In this document: positions 33,290 to 45,757 of the stretch, piece by piece
Position numbering within the stretch: the stretch's first letter is position 1
Layout of the letters: each line of letters begins with the position of its first letter
Assembly (NCBI GenBank): GCA_947462335.1
Contig: OX381705.1
Location: forward strand, 4,888,703 to 4,952,702
Direction: 5' to 3'
DNA from: Harmothoe impar
Lineage: Eukaryota > Annelida > Polychaeta > Phyllodocida > Polynoidae
DNA: 64,000 nt
The notes under the pieces: model-generated
What the model was told of the DNA's origin: nothing
Databases searched by the model: none
What the model saw: only the letters and a program-made list of their open reading frames with translations
Position numbers and translations under genes: made by a program

Positions 33290-34770
33290 TCTGCAGTTAC
33301 CCTCTTTTATACCTGTTTAAATATTGGTTTTGGTCTTACCATCCATATAAAAAGTAAATCTAAAATCTAAAAAATACCTGAAATCAATACACCTTATGAA
33401 ATGAGTTCTAATGGGATTTCTCATTTGTCTTTTTTTGTAACCGTCATTGACACTTTCCCTCTATGTGGTGATGGTCCTATGGCTTCTACATATTTAAAGT
33501 TACATTTAATACACCTTTACAAATCAGTTCCTGGTATAAGGCTAATGGGATCTGTCCATGCCTTTTTCTAGTGCACAACAACAGTGTACCTTTACTTAAG
33601 AGTGGTCACCTGTAGTCGTCTATGGAGCAGCAGTAGTGGTAATGGGTCTCCAGTCAGCAACAATGCAGCAGGAGTAGTATTTTATTCATGCTCCAGGCAA
33701 CACATGAAAACATATAAATACAAAAAAGAGTATAAGATATGCGAAAAGAATAATAAGAAAATACACTGGTGGTTGAAAACATCCATTACGTCTGTGGTAA
33801 AGCTTACTGATCCCGGAGGGTTGTAGTTTTTGTAGGTATGGTATCTGTCGCCTTTACTTCACTTTTTGTACACCATACACACTGCTTTGTTCTTTGATAC
33901 CACACCTAACACCCACCAGCTAGGGATACTGCGGGAGTTTTTTAATAGTTCTCAACAATAATAAAGGAAGTCCATTGGCATTCAGTCACTCCTGCATGGA
34001 TAAATTACAAGTACTAAGACCATTGTCTCAGCGTTGATGAGTATGTTTTCATCTCTTAAAACTTTACCCAAAGAAGTATAAAAAGCTCAATAATCCAATG
34101 ATACACATGTATAGAACATGCATAAAATAACAGTTCTAACGTTATAGCATTTATGAAGCACCTATCACACAGACAGACCCTGCACAATTTGAGGACAAAC
34201 AAACTCAATATTTCCTTGGTATAATGTAACAAAGTGACAATTGCAGATTAGAGGTGAACATTAAGTCATCCATAGTTATACCTCAATGATACATCAGCAT
34301 TTTTAACAAGCCCAGTATCTGTAACTCTTCAAGGTTAACATATTGCCCTAATGCAACTTTTGCTCTTTTGTTTTAATGATGCATTTATACATGCCAACTC
34401 AATTGGGCGAGTACACTCCTGAAGCTATTGAATTATGCATAATTGCAGCTCTACAGCTGGTGAGTAGACTTGCTATGTTCATGCACCACAACTACTAACG
34501 ACATGAAGAATATGCCTTATAGGCTCACCGTGTTACTACAGCGGTACACATCAAGTATACATACAATGCCCCGCCCCCTTCTCTACCCTCTGGTGTCTGG
34601 GGACTGATACATTCATACTGTGTCCTCAGATCTTGGCCTGCTTCCACCACAGGACCTAATGATCAATACAGCTACCTCCAGCCCTGGAGAGAAAATGCTC
34701 ATCTTCTTTTTGCATATCCTTTACACTTTCAGTGATTTGGGAGATACATCAAGGTTTCATATAAATGTAT
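33290..34770 (+). repeat. Dispersed repeat, copy B
   Basis: It shares ordered blocks with 26930-27960 (TTCATGC near 33684, AAAACATCCATTAC near 33777, TACATACAATGCC near 34558, CTTCCACCACAGGACCTAAT near 34642). It is about 430 bp longer in the middle, by insertion here or deletion in copy A. Confidence 0.65.
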
Positions 34771-35524
34771 TTTCCAAGGCACACAAGCCATTGGTCTGTC
34801 ATGCCAACGTCCTGTAGCCAAAGAGGATGCACCTTTGCAGCACTGTCACATAATACACCATTTTTAGAGAATAGAATTATGTTTGTCTTAAAGAGCTATC
34901 AATGCTGGAGTTGTCTGAGTGGTCAGAGAGTTAAACCTGCAGAGTGTGCTTCTAGTCAGTCCTCCTATAATAGAACGGCAGACCAGCAGACACGGGAGAC
35001 AACGTACCTGTAAGTGCACTATGCAGGCGGGGGGCTGTGGAGGTCTAGCGTTCTCAGGGTTGTGGCTCATCAGACATGCCTGGGGTTCAGCCCCTTCTAA
35101 ATAATCACCAGACTCTGGAGACAGTTGGTGGTGAGGGAGGGGGGGGGGGTAACCCTTTAAAAGTACAGGATGATATCTTCGGGTTTAATGTACATAATCC
35201 ACAAATGCCCTTCCTATATGGAAACTAACCATCCATGCATCGCTGCATCATGTTGGTCCTCATCATTTTGTAAATCTGACACACTTACCATGATGCATGA
35301 ATGTATAACTGGCAAGTAACTCAGGAGTGCTGGGTATATCGTTAGGTTGACAAATCATTGAAGCACTAGGTGGCCTAGGAAAGGTTGAACGGCCTGAGAG
35401 GGTCGGTCTGTAGATGAGATGTGAGTGCTGGTGTAGATTGGTGTCTTCTATTCCTCCTGCAGCTGGTGACATCCTGTAAAAACCTCTTGAGGGGGGTATA
35501 CCAAAAAAAATACATCCCTTTTTA
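34771..35524. other. Non-coding stretch
   Basis: No gene is supported. A G-run lies near 35139-35150, and a diverged relative of the GCAGCAC palindromic element lies near 35285-35335. Confidence 0.45.
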
Positions 35525-35920
35525 GAGAAAAAGTCTGAAGTGTACATTTAGTGTAAGACCAGAGACACACTCACAAATAGAGTTTTGAGACTCTAAGGTA
35601 GGGTTCATCTCAGCGCAGCTCAGTGCAGGTCAGTGTCAGTTTCCACAACTTCTTTGAAGCACATTCAATCTTCCACCCTTTGCGGATTTCAATACTTCTC
35701 ACAGCTTTTAAAGCTTTAAACAAAAGTATTGATTCAACATTGGGAAATAAAGTGAACTTAAACATAATACATTTTAGGTAAATCTCTCATCATTCTCAGA
35801 TAGATTTATCAAAAGCTTCACTGCTCTTTCTTGAGACACATGAGACCCTTCAAATAAAATCTGTCCTGTTGCAAGATGTTAAAGAACTACTATCATTTTT
35901 ATAATTTTACCTCAACAAAA
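35525..35920 (-). repeat. Dispersed repeat, inverted-pair copy 2
   Basis: Reverse complement of 28490-28875 with moderate divergence; TGTCAGTTTCC, CTCACAAATAGAGTTTT and CATTTAGTGTAAGA are the clearest shared words. Confidence 0.65.
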
Positions 35921-36905
35921 AAGTAAATAGCAGCTCTTCATCCTTAAAATTCCACTGTCTTCCTTTTTTCTCTCTGTTGCCCCTCTTGCTCTCTTTGTTC
36001 GCTTTCTGCAATATGTATACTGCACATCTGTCATTGTTGTGTATAGAGAGAACCCACTATTCCCAGAATACTATAGAAGCAACAGACGCCTGACAAGAAT
36101 TTCTCAGCAACAGCTCTGGGCTTTCCCAGAGTGACTGTAAGTTGTTCTATGTTACTATAGTGACTTATCTGTTTTCTTGATTGTTTCATTCCTGAAGGAG
36201 GTTTATCTGTTAATTATAGACCACAACCGATTCTATCATCATCAATATCAACTTGATGGGGCAACCCACCCAGGGCCCTCTACAAAGATGTACTTTCACC
36301 CTACCCTCCTCTTTAATGTCATCTCTCAAAGACTCAACTTTAAACCAAGGGTTTGCCTCAGCCCTCTATTTGACACTTTTCAAAGTCAACATTGAGAACA
36401 GAGGAAGGTATGGAACATAAGTCATCATGAATGCTAATGATAGGATATATTTGCTGTACAAACAGCTGGACAGCCATTGTCAAAATATGGGCAAGTTACT
36501 CCGGATCAGCAAGCAGTGCATTAGTCTCTCCCTCCCTCCAAAATGCAGGTCATTGTGTGCGGCACACTTAATCTGCTTGTTCTACAAGCTAGTTCTGAAG
36601 TAAAACATGCATACTGTAACTTTTGATGGCTGGAACAGCCTTGTTATTATACCTAGCATATGATAATCGTATCTCTTAAACACTGGAGTCTGTATACCCA
36701 AGGTGTGGCGTAAAAAGGCTGTATGCCCACGTGTGGGCATATGGCTGTATGCCCACTGGTTACAGTGGTGCCCCATTAGCTGCCTCCCGAAGAACTAGGT
36801 CACATATTTAAGTTCCCAGTTGCCAGGGGGGGGGTCCCTATAATTATGATCTATAGTGCAAAATTAGACTATGACTATGTGCGTACACAACAACCAAGGA
36901 AAGGA
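35921..36905. other. Non-coding stretch up to the assembly gap
   Basis: No recognisable gene or repeat. It is not similar to the satellite that resumes after the gap, so the left boundary of that array lies inside the gap. Confidence 0.5.
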
Positions 36906-37105
36906 NNNNNNNNNNNNNNNNNNNNNNNNNNNNNNNNNNNNNNNNNNNNNNNNNNNNNNNNNNNNNNNNNNNNNNNNNNNNNNNNNNNNNNNNNNNNNNN
37001 NNNNNNNNNNNNNNNNNNNNNNNNNNNNNNNNNNNNNNNNNNNNNNNNNNNNNNNNNNNNNNNNNNNNNNNNNNNNNNNNNNNNNNNNNNNNNNNNNNNN
37101 NNNNN
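36906..37105. other. Assembly gap (200 N)
   Basis: Exactly 200 undetermined bases, a conventional placeholder. The sequence after it starts inside a satellite unit, so the true number of satellite copies is unknown. Confidence 0.98.
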
Positions 37106-38260
37106 CATGGTGCATTGACCCTGTAAGGGCAGCATGGTGGTCTAACCCTGTGAAGTCTGCAGACTGCTTTAACCCTGTATGGGTCACATGCTGCTTTAAC
37201 CCTGTAAGGGCAGCATTCTGCTTTAACCCTGTAAGGGCTGCATGATGCTTTAACCCTGTGTGGGCAGCATGCTGCTTTAACCCTGTAGTTACAGAGAGTA
37301 CATAGAGTCATAGGGTGAATATTCTCTATTTTGCAGTGGATGCTCTCCCAGCAGATTCTGGGTTCCAATGGCCTCGGGAAAGGGTGCGTCGGAAACAGGA
37401 ATTATTCCCCTATGCTGACCGTCTGTGGTAGGGCCGATGGGCACGGTTGGTGTTTTGCCGCCTTTTTCGTTTTTTGCCGCCCAAACGGCAACTTGCAAAC
37501 TGTGAGCCCTACGGGCCACCAGGTGGCGAACGGACCGGTCGCGGTTCCTCGGGGACCTCCCAAGGCCGTCTCGGACGAGCGACTCCAGCCGGGACGGCGC
37601 GGGAAGGGAGCTGCGGGAGAAAGACCGAGCCGGGGATACCCTCTGCCTTCACTATGGTAAGTCCCATAGGCTTTCTTTCCGTTTTGAAAAGCGCACTGCT
37701 CGGTAACGTTTTAAACCTTGTCCAAATGGATTCTGCCAGGGTAAGCGCCCGACTCAGGCATTTTAAAAGATTAGTGCTTCAAGCCCAAACTCTTGATGGT
37801 CGTCCAGCGAAAAATTAACAAACATTTTTTCTTGTATCAACAGCCATGAGATAACCACTGAGAATTATTCTCTGAAATTTACACTCAACAACGCTGTTGA
37901 CAATGCGCTTAGTTTGATGTCAACAACGCGAGATTCCATAGAGAATTTTTTTTTCTACACATTTTTAATTGAAATAAACGACTCTCGTTTTTAACGTTCG
38001 GCGATTACGGACTCTCACCAATCATTAACTAAAGAGCTAGGGTGGAATTGGACATCACAGGTGGGTTCAGTACTTCATTGGCATCGCGTGAACGGTCGAA
38101 TTTTGAAATTCGGCCAAGAATCGAGGGAGCTGCGGCCATTATGCTATGGCTGATATAAAGTTATGCATTCCCATTTACTTTTAATCCAGTTTGGTGGCTA
38201 TGTGTTTGTTTAATACAAACTCAAAGGGAGAATAAAGAATGAGTGAAAAAGACCAAGCTG
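37106..38260. repeat. 1250-bp satellite unit 1 (left-truncated by gap)
   Basis: Exon-like segment 37337-37656. Diagnostic variants: CTTTCTTTCC after the donor, CTTGATGGTCGTCC, and GAAATAAACG. It shares these with unit 4. Confidence 0.9.
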
Positions 38261-38261
38261 A

Positions 38262-38538
38262 TTTAACCCTGTATGGGTGGCATGGTGCCCCGTAAGGGCA
38301 GCATGTTGGTCTAACGCCGTGAGGTCCGCACAGTGCTTTAACCCTGTATGGGTCACATGGTGCATTGACCCTGTAAGGGCAGCATGGTGGTCTAACCCTG
38401 TGAAGTCTGCAGACTGCTTTAACCCTGTATGGGTCACATGCTGCTTTAACCCTGTAAGGGCAGCATTCTGCTTTAACCCTGTAAGGGCTGCATGATGCTT
38501 TAACCCTGTGTGGGCAGCATGCTGCTTTAACCCTGTAG
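38262..38538. repeat. 27-bp minisatellite inside the 1250-bp unit (representative)
   Basis: About ten copies of a 27-base word with the core TTTAACCCTGTAAGGG and the linker CAGCATGCTG; one copy is shortened to 21 bases. Because 27 is a multiple of three, both strands stay open: the minus strand reads a nine-residue repeat of the type CCPYRVKAA for about 145 codons. Equivalent tracts begin every ~1250 bp to the end of the array. Confidence 0.9.
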
Positions 38539-38586
38539 TTACAGAGAGTACATAGAGTCATAGGGTGAATATTCTCTATTTTGCAG

Positions 38587-38906
38587 TGGATGCTCTCCCA
38601 GCAGATTCTGGGTTCCAATGGCCTCGGGAAAGGGTGCGTCGGAAACAGGAATTATTCCCCTATGCTGACCGTCTGTGGTAGGGCCGATGGGCACGGTTGG
38701 TGTTTTGCCGCCTTTTTCGTTTTTTGCCGCCCAAACGGCAACTTGCAAACTGTGAGCCCTACGGGCCACCAGGTGGCAAACGGACCGGTCGCGGTTCCTC
38801 GGGGACCTCCCAAGGCCGTCTCGGACGAGCGACTCCAGCCGGGACGGCGCGGGAAGGGAGCTGCGGGAGAAAGACCGAGCCGGGGATACCCTCTGCCTTC
38901 ACTATG
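38587..38906 (+). other. Exon-like GC-rich segment of the satellite unit (representative)
   Basis: This 320-base segment is preceded by a pyrimidine tract and TTTTGCAG and followed by GTAAGT, a consensus acceptor and donor. One frame is open across all 106 codons and closes only in the donor (TGG TAA). The boundaries are conserved in all eleven units. The translation resembles nothing I know. It may be a non-coding exon, a decayed gene piece amplified with the satellite, or chance; I would not call it a gene without transcripts. Confidence 0.4.
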
Positions 38907-39068
38907 GTAAGTCCCATAGGCTTTCTCTCCGTTTTGAAAAGCGCACTGCTCGGTAACGTTTTAAACCTTGTCCAAATGGATTCTGCCAGGGTAAGCGCCC
39001 GACTCAGGCATTTTAAAAGATTAGTGCTTCAAGCCCAAACCCTTGCTGGTCGTCCAGCGAAAAATTAA
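38904..39068 (+). other. 54-codon small ORF in the satellite unit (representative)
   Basis: The ATG at 38904 has A at -3 and G at +4. The frame stays open in every unit to TAA just after GCGAAAAAT. Several between-unit differences are silent (GTA/GTT, AGC/AGT, CTT/CTC, ACT/ACC), others replace residues. It overlaps the donor-like GTAAGT, so it cannot be coding if that site is spliced. No homology recognised. Confidence 0.2.
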
Positions 39069-39510
39069 CAAACATTTTTTCTTGTATCAACAGCCATGAG
39101 ATAACCACTGAGAATTATTCTCTGAAATTTACACTCAACAACGCTGTTGACAATGCGCTTAGTTTAATGTCAACAACGCGAGATTCCATAGAGAACTTTT
39201 TTTTCTACACATTTTTAATTGAAAAAAACGACTCTCGTTTTTAACGTTCGGCGATTACGGACTCTCACCAATCATTAACTAAAGAGCTAGGGTGGAATTG
39301 GACATCACAGGTGGGTTCAGTACTTCATTGGCATCGCGTGAACGGTCGAATTTTGAAATTCAGCCAAGAATCGAGGGAGCTGCGGCCATTATGCTATGGC
39401 TGATATAAAGTTATGCATTCCCATTTACTTTTAATCCAGTTTGGTGGCTATGTGTTTGTTTAATACAAACTCAAAGGGAGAATAAAGAATGAGTGAAAAA
39501 GACCAAGCTG

Positions 39511-40760
39511 ATTTAACCCTGTATGGGTGGCATGGTGCCCCGTAAGGGCAGCATGGTGGTCTAACGCCGTGAGGTCCGCACAGTGCTTTAACCCTGTATG
39601 GGTCACATGGTGCATTGACCCTGTAAGGGCAGCATGGTGGTCTAACCCTGTGAAGTCTGCAGACTGCTTTAACCCTGTATGGGTCACATGCTGCTTTAAC
39701 CCTGTAAGGGCAGCATTCTGCTTTAACCCTGTAAGGGCTGCATGATGCTTTAACCCTGTGTGGGCAGCATGCTGCTTTAACCCTGTAGTTACAGAGAGTA
39801 CATAGAGTCATAGGGTGAATATTCTCTATTTTGCAGTGGATGCTCTCCCAGCAGATTCTGGGTTCCAATGGCCTCGGGAAAGGGTGCGTCGGAAACAGGA
39901 ATTATTCCCCTATGCTGACCGTCTGTGGTAGGGCCGATGGGCACGGTTGGTGTTTTGCCGCCTTTTTCGTTTTTTGCCGCCCAAACGGCAACTTGCAAAC
40001 TGTGAGCCCTACGGGCCACCAGGTGGCGAACGGACCGGTCGCGGTTCCTCGGGGACCTCCCAAGGCCGTCTCGGACGAGCGACTCCAGCCGGGACGGCGC
40101 GGGAAGGGAGCTGCGGGAGAAAGACCAAGCCGGGGATACCCTCTGCCTTCACTATGGTAAGTCCCATAGGCTTTCTCTCCGTTTTGAAAAGCGCACTGCT
40201 CGGTAACGTTTTAAACCTTGTCCAAATGGATTCTGCCAGGGTTAGCGCCCGACTCAGGCATTTTAAAAGATTAGTGCTTCAAGCCCAAACTCTTGCTGGT
40301 CATCCAGCGAAAAATTAACAAACATTTTTTCTTGTATCAACAGCCATGAGATAACCACTGAAAATTATTCTCTGAAATTTACACTCAACAACGCTGTTGA
40401 CAATGCGCTTAGTTTGATGTCAACAACGCGAGATTCCATAGAGAACTTTTTTTTCTACACATTTTTAATTGAAAAAAACGACTCTCGTTTTTAACGTTCG
40501 GCGATTACGGACTCTCACCAATCATTAACTAAAGAGCTAGGGTGGAATTGGACATCACAGGTGGGTTCAGTACTTCATTGGCATCGCGTGAACGGTCGAA
40601 TTTTGAAATTCGGCCAAGAATCGAGGGAGCTGCGGCCATTATGCTATGGCTGATATAAAGTTATGCATTCCCATTTACTTTTAATCCGGTTTGGTGGCTA
40701 TGTGTTTGTTTAATACAAACTCAAAGGGAGAATAAAGAATGAGTGAAAAAGACCAAGCTG
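39511..40760. repeat. 1250-bp satellite unit 3
   Basis: Exon-like segment 39837-40156. GACCAAGCCG, GGGTTAGCG and ACTGAAAATT are all shared with unit 7, four units away. Confidence 0.9.
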
Positions 40761-42007
40761 ATTTAACCCTGTATGGGTGGCATGGTGCCCCGTAAGGGCA
40801 GCATGGTGGTCTAACGCCGTGAGGTCCGCACAGTGCTTTAACCCTGTATGGGTCACATGGTGCATTGACCCTGTAAGGGCAGCATGGTGGTCTAACCCTG
40901 TGAAGTCTGCAGACTGCTTTAACCCTGTATGGGTCACATGCTGCTTTAACCCTGTAAGGGCAGCATTCTGCTTTAACCCTGTAAGGGCTGCATGATGCTT
41001 TAACCCTGTGTGGGCAGCATGCTGCTTTAACCCTGTAGTTACAGAGAGTACATAGAGTCATAGGGTGAATATTCTCTATTTTGCAGTGGATGCTCTCCCA
41101 GCAGATTCTGGGTTCCAATGGCCTCGGGAAAGGGTGCGTCGGAAACAGGAATTATTCCCCTATGCTGACCGTCTGTGGTAGGGCCGATGGGCACGGTTGG
41201 TGTTTTGCCGCCTTTTTCGTTTTTTGCCGCCCAAACGGCAACTTGCAAACTGTGAGCCCTACGGGCCACCAGGTGGCGAACGGACCGGTCGCGGTTCCTC
41301 GGGGACCTCCCAAGGCCGTCTCGGACGAGCGACTCCAGCCGGGACGGCGCGGGAAGGGAGCTGCGGGAGAAAGACCGAGCCGGGGATACCCTCTGCCTTC
41401 ACTATGGTAAGTCCCATAGGCTTTCTTTCCGTTTTGAAAAGCGCACTGCTCGGTAACGTTTTAAACCTTGTCCAAATGGATTCTGCCAGGGTAAGCGCCC
41501 GACTCAGGCATTTTAAAAGATTAGTGCTTCAAGCCCAAACTCTTGATGGTCGTCCAGCGAAAAATTAACAAACATTTTTTCTTGTATCAACAGCCATGAG
41601 ATAACCACTGAGAATTATTCTCTGAAATTTACACTCAACAACGCTGTTGACAATGCGCTTAGTTTGATGTCAACAACGCGAGATTCCATAGAGAATTTTT
41701 TTTTCTACACATTTTTAATTGAAATAAACGACTCTCGTTTTTAACGTTCGGCGATTACGGACTCTCACCAATCATTAACTAAAGAGACATCACATTTGAC
41801 ATCACAGGTGGGTTCAGTACTTCATTGGCATCGCGTGAACGGTCGAATTTTGAAATTCGGCCAAGAATCGAGGGAGCTGCGGCCATTATGCTATGGCTGA
41901 TATAAAGTTATGCATTCCCATTTACTTTTAATCCAGTTTGGTGGCTATGTGTTTGTTTAATACAAACTCAAAGGGAGAATAAAGAATGAGTGAAAAAGAC
42001 CAAGCTG
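40761..42007. repeat. 1250-bp satellite unit 4 (1247 bp)
   Basis: Exon-like segment 41087-41406. The GAGCTAGGGTGGAATTGG stretch of other units is replaced near 41785 by GAGACATCACATTTG, a 3-bp shorter version that looks like a local duplication of the adjacent GACATCACA. Confidence 0.9.
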
Positions 42008-43257
42008 ATTTAACCCTGTATGGGTGGCATGGTGCCCCGTAAGGGCAGCATGGTGGTCTAACGCCGTGAGGTCCGCACAGTGCTTTAACCCTGTATGGGT
42101 CACATGGTGCATTGACCCTGTAAGGGCAGCATGGTGGTCTAACCCGGTGAAGTCTGCAGACTGCTTTAACCCTGTATGGGTCACATGCTGCTTTAACCCT
42201 GTAAGGGCAGCATTCTGCTTTAACCCTGTAAGGGCTGCATGATGCTTTAACCCTGTGTGGGCAGCATGCTGCTTTAACCCTGTAGTTACAGAGAGTACAT
42301 AGAGTCATAGGGTGAATATTCTCTATTTTGCAGTGGATGCTCTCCCAGCAGATTCTGGGTTCCAATGGCCTCGGGAAAGGGTGCGTCGGAAACAGGAATT
42401 ATTCCCCTATGCTGACCGTCTGTGGTAGGGCCGATGGGCACGGTTGGTGTTTTGCCGCCTTTTTCGTTTTTTGCCGCCCAAACGGCAACTTGCAAACTGT
42501 GAGCCCTACGGGCCACCAGGTGGCGAACGGACCGGTCGCGGTTCCTCGGGGACCTCCCAAGGCCGTCTCGGACGAGCGACTCCAGCCGGGACGGCGCGGG
42601 AAGGGAGCTGCGGGAGAAAGACCGAGCCGGGGATACCCTCTGCCTTCACTATGGTAAGTCCCATAGGCTTTCTCTCCGTTTTGAAAAGCGCACTGCTCGG
42701 TAACGTTTTAAACCTTGTCCAAATGGATTCTGCCAGGGTAAGCGCCCGACTCAGGCATTTTAAAAGATTAGTGCTTCAAGCCCAAACCCTTGCTGGTCGT
42801 CCAGCGAAAAATTAACAAACATTTTTTCTTGTATCAACAGCCATGAGATAACCACTGAGAATTATTCTCTGAAATTTACACTCAACAACGCTGTTGACAA
42901 TGCGCTTAGTTTGATGTCAACAACGCGAGATTCCATAGAGAACTTTTTTTTCTACACATTTTTAATTGAAAAAAACGACTCTCGTTTTTAACGTTCGGCG
43001 ATTACGGACTCTCACCAATCATTAACTAAAGAGCTAGGGTGGAATTGGACATCACAGGTGGGTTCAGTACTTCATTGGCATCGCGTGAACGGTCGAATTT
43101 TGAAATTCGGCCAAGAATCGAGGGAGCTGCGGCCATTATGCTATGGCTGATATAAAGTTATGCATTCCCATTTACTTTTAATCCAGTTTGGTGGCTATGT
43201 GTTTGTTTAATACAAACTCAAAGGGAGAATAAAGAATGAGTGAAAAAGACCAAGCTG
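42008..43257. repeat. 1250-bp satellite unit 5
   Basis: Exon-like segment 42334-42653. Carries ACCCGGTGAAG in the minisatellite (also units 7, 9 and 10) and CCCTTGCTGGTCG (also unit 2). Confidence 0.9.
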
Positions 43258-44507
43258 ATTTAACCCTGTATGGGTGGCATGGTGCCCCGTAAGGGCAGCA
43301 TGGTGGTCTAACGCCGTGAGGTCCGCACAGTGCTTTAACCCTGTATGGGTCACATGGTGCATTGACCCTGTAAGGGCAGCATGGTGGTCTAACCCTGTGA
43401 AGTCTGCAGACTGCTTTAACCCTGTATGGGTCACATGCTGCTTTAACCCTGTAAGGGCAGCATTCTGCTTTAACCCTGTAAGGGCTGCATGATGCTTTAA
43501 CCCTGTGTGGGCAGCATGCTGCTTTAACCCTGTAGTTACAGAGAGTACATAGAGTCATAGGGTGAATATTCTCTATTTTGCAGTGGATGCTCTCCCAGCA
43601 GATTCTGGGTTCCAATGGCCTCGGGAAAGGGTGCGTCGGAAACAGGAATTATTCCCCTATGCTGACCGTCTGTGGTAGGGCCGATGGGCACGGTTGGTGT
43701 TTTGCCGCCTTTTTCGTTTTTTGCCGCCCAAACGGCAACTTGCAAACTGTGAGCCCTACGGGCCACCAGGTGGCGAACGGACCGGTCGCGGTTCCTCGGG
43801 GACCTCCCAAGGCCGTCTCGGACGAGCGACTCCAGCCGGGACGGCGCAGGAAGGGAGCTGTGGGAGAAAGACCGAGCCGGGGATACCCTCTGCCTTCACT
43901 ATGGTAAGTCCCATAGGCTTTCTCTCCGTTTTGAAAAGCGCACTGCTCGGTAACGTTTTAAACCTTGTCCAAATGGATTCTGCCAGGGTAAGCGCCCGAC
44001 TCAGGCATTTTAAAAGATTAGTGCTTCAAGCCCAAACTCTTGATGGTCATCCAGCGAAAAATTAACAAACATTTTTTCTTGTATCAACAGCCATGAGATA
44101 ACCACTGAGAATTATTCTCTGAAATTTACACTCAACAACGCTGTTGACAATGCGCTTAGTTTGATGTCAACAACGCGAGATTCCATAGAGAACTTTTTTT
44201 TCTAGACATTTTTAATTGAAAAAAACGACTCTCGTTTTTAACGTTCGGCGATTACGGACTCTCACCAATCATTAACTAAAGAGCTAGGGTGGAATTGGAC
44301 ATCACAGGTGGGTTCAGTACTTCATTGGCATCGCGTGAACGGTCGAATTTTGAAATTCGGCCAAGAATCGAGGGAGCTGCGGCCATTATGCTATGGCTGA
44401 TATAAAGTTATGCATTCCCATTTACTTTTAATCCAGTTTGGTGGCTATGTGTTTGTTTAATACAAACTCAAAGGAAGAATAAAGAATGAGTGAAAAAGAC
44501 CAAGCTG
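43258..44507. repeat. 1250-bp satellite unit 6
   Basis: Exon-like segment 43584-43903. Private changes GCGCAGGAAGG, GAGCTGTGGG, TCTAGACATT and AAAGGAAGAA. Confidence 0.9.
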
Positions 44508-45757
44508 ATTTAACCCTGTATGGGTGGCATGGTGCCCCGTAAGGGCAGCATGGTGGTCTAACGCCGTGAGGTCCGCACAGTGCTTTAACCCTGTATGGGT
44601 CACATGGTGCATTGACCCTGTAAGGGCAGCATGGTGGTCTAACCCGGTGAAGTCTGCAGACTGCTTTAACCCTGTATGGGTCACATGCTGCTTTAACCCT
44701 GTAAGGGCAGCATTCTGCTTTAACCCTGTAAGGGCTGCATGATGCTTTAACCCTGTGTGGGCAGCATGCTGCTTTAACCCTGTAGTTACAGAGAGTACAT
44801 AGAGTCATAGGGTGAATATTCTCTATTTTGCAGTGGATGCTCTCCCAGCAGATTCTGGGTTCCAATGGCCTCGGGAAAGGGTGCGTCGGAAACAGGAATT
44901 ATTCCCCTATGCTGACCGTCTGTGGTAGGGCCGATGGGCACGGTTGGTGTTTTGCCGCCTTTTTCGTTTTTTGCCGCCCAAACGGCAACTTGCAAACTGT
45001 GAGCCCTACGGGCCACCAGGTGGCGAACGGACCGGTCGCGGTTCCTCGGGGACCTCCCAAGGCCGTCTCGGACGAGCGACTCCAGCCGGGACGGCGCGGG
45101 AAGGGAGCTGCGGGAGAAAGACCAAGCCGGGGATACCCTCTGCCTTCACTATGGTAAGTCCCATAGGCTTTCTCTCCGTTTTGAAAAGCGCACTGCTCGG
45201 TAACGTTTTAAACCTTGTCCAAATGGATTCTGCCAGGGTTAGCGCCCGACTCAGGCATTTTAAAAGATTAGTGCTTCAAGCCCAAACTCTTGCTGGTCAT
45301 CCAGCGAAAAATTAACAAACATTTTTTCTTGTATCAACAGCCATGAGATAACCACTGAAAATTATTCTCTGAAATTTACACTCAACAACGCTGTTGACAA
45401 TGCGCTTAGTTTGATGTCAACAACGCGAGATTCCATAGAGAACTTTTTTTTCTACACATTTTTAATTGAAAAAAACGACTCTCGTTTTTAACGTTCGGCG
45501 ATTACGGACTCTCACCAATCATTAACTAAAGAGCTAGGGTGGAATTGGACATCACAGGTACGTTCAGTACTTCATTGGCATCGCGTGAACGGTCGAATTT
45601 TGAAATTCGGCCAAGAATCGAGGGAGCTGCGGCCATTATGCTATGGCTGATATAAAGTTATGCATTCCCATTTACTTTTAATCCAGTTTGGTGGCTATCT
45701 GTTTGTTTAATACAAACTCAAAGGGAGAATAAAGAATGAGTGAAAAAGACCAAGCTG
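44508..45757. repeat. 1250-bp satellite unit 7
   Basis: Exon-like segment 44834-45153. Carries the unit 3 variant set plus GGTACGTTCAG, which is also in units 9 to 11. Confidence 0.9.

Larger units (their letters stand above)
38261..39510. repeat. 1250-bp satellite unit 2
   Basis: First complete unit; exon-like segment 38587-38906. Private changes: GCATGTTGG in the minisatellite, GTGGCAAAC in the GC-rich part, TTTAATGTC and AAATTCAGCC in the tail. CCCTTGCTGGTCG is shared with unit 5. Confidence 0.9.

Noticed and set aside
36844..37368. Frames running through the N block
   Set aside because: They are artefacts of undetermined bases being read as open.
38697..39068. 123-codon + frame repeated in each satellite unit as a gene
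   Set aside because: It begins at a TTG, not ATG, and overlaps the splice-like donor; only the 54-codon part from the internal ATG is worth mention.
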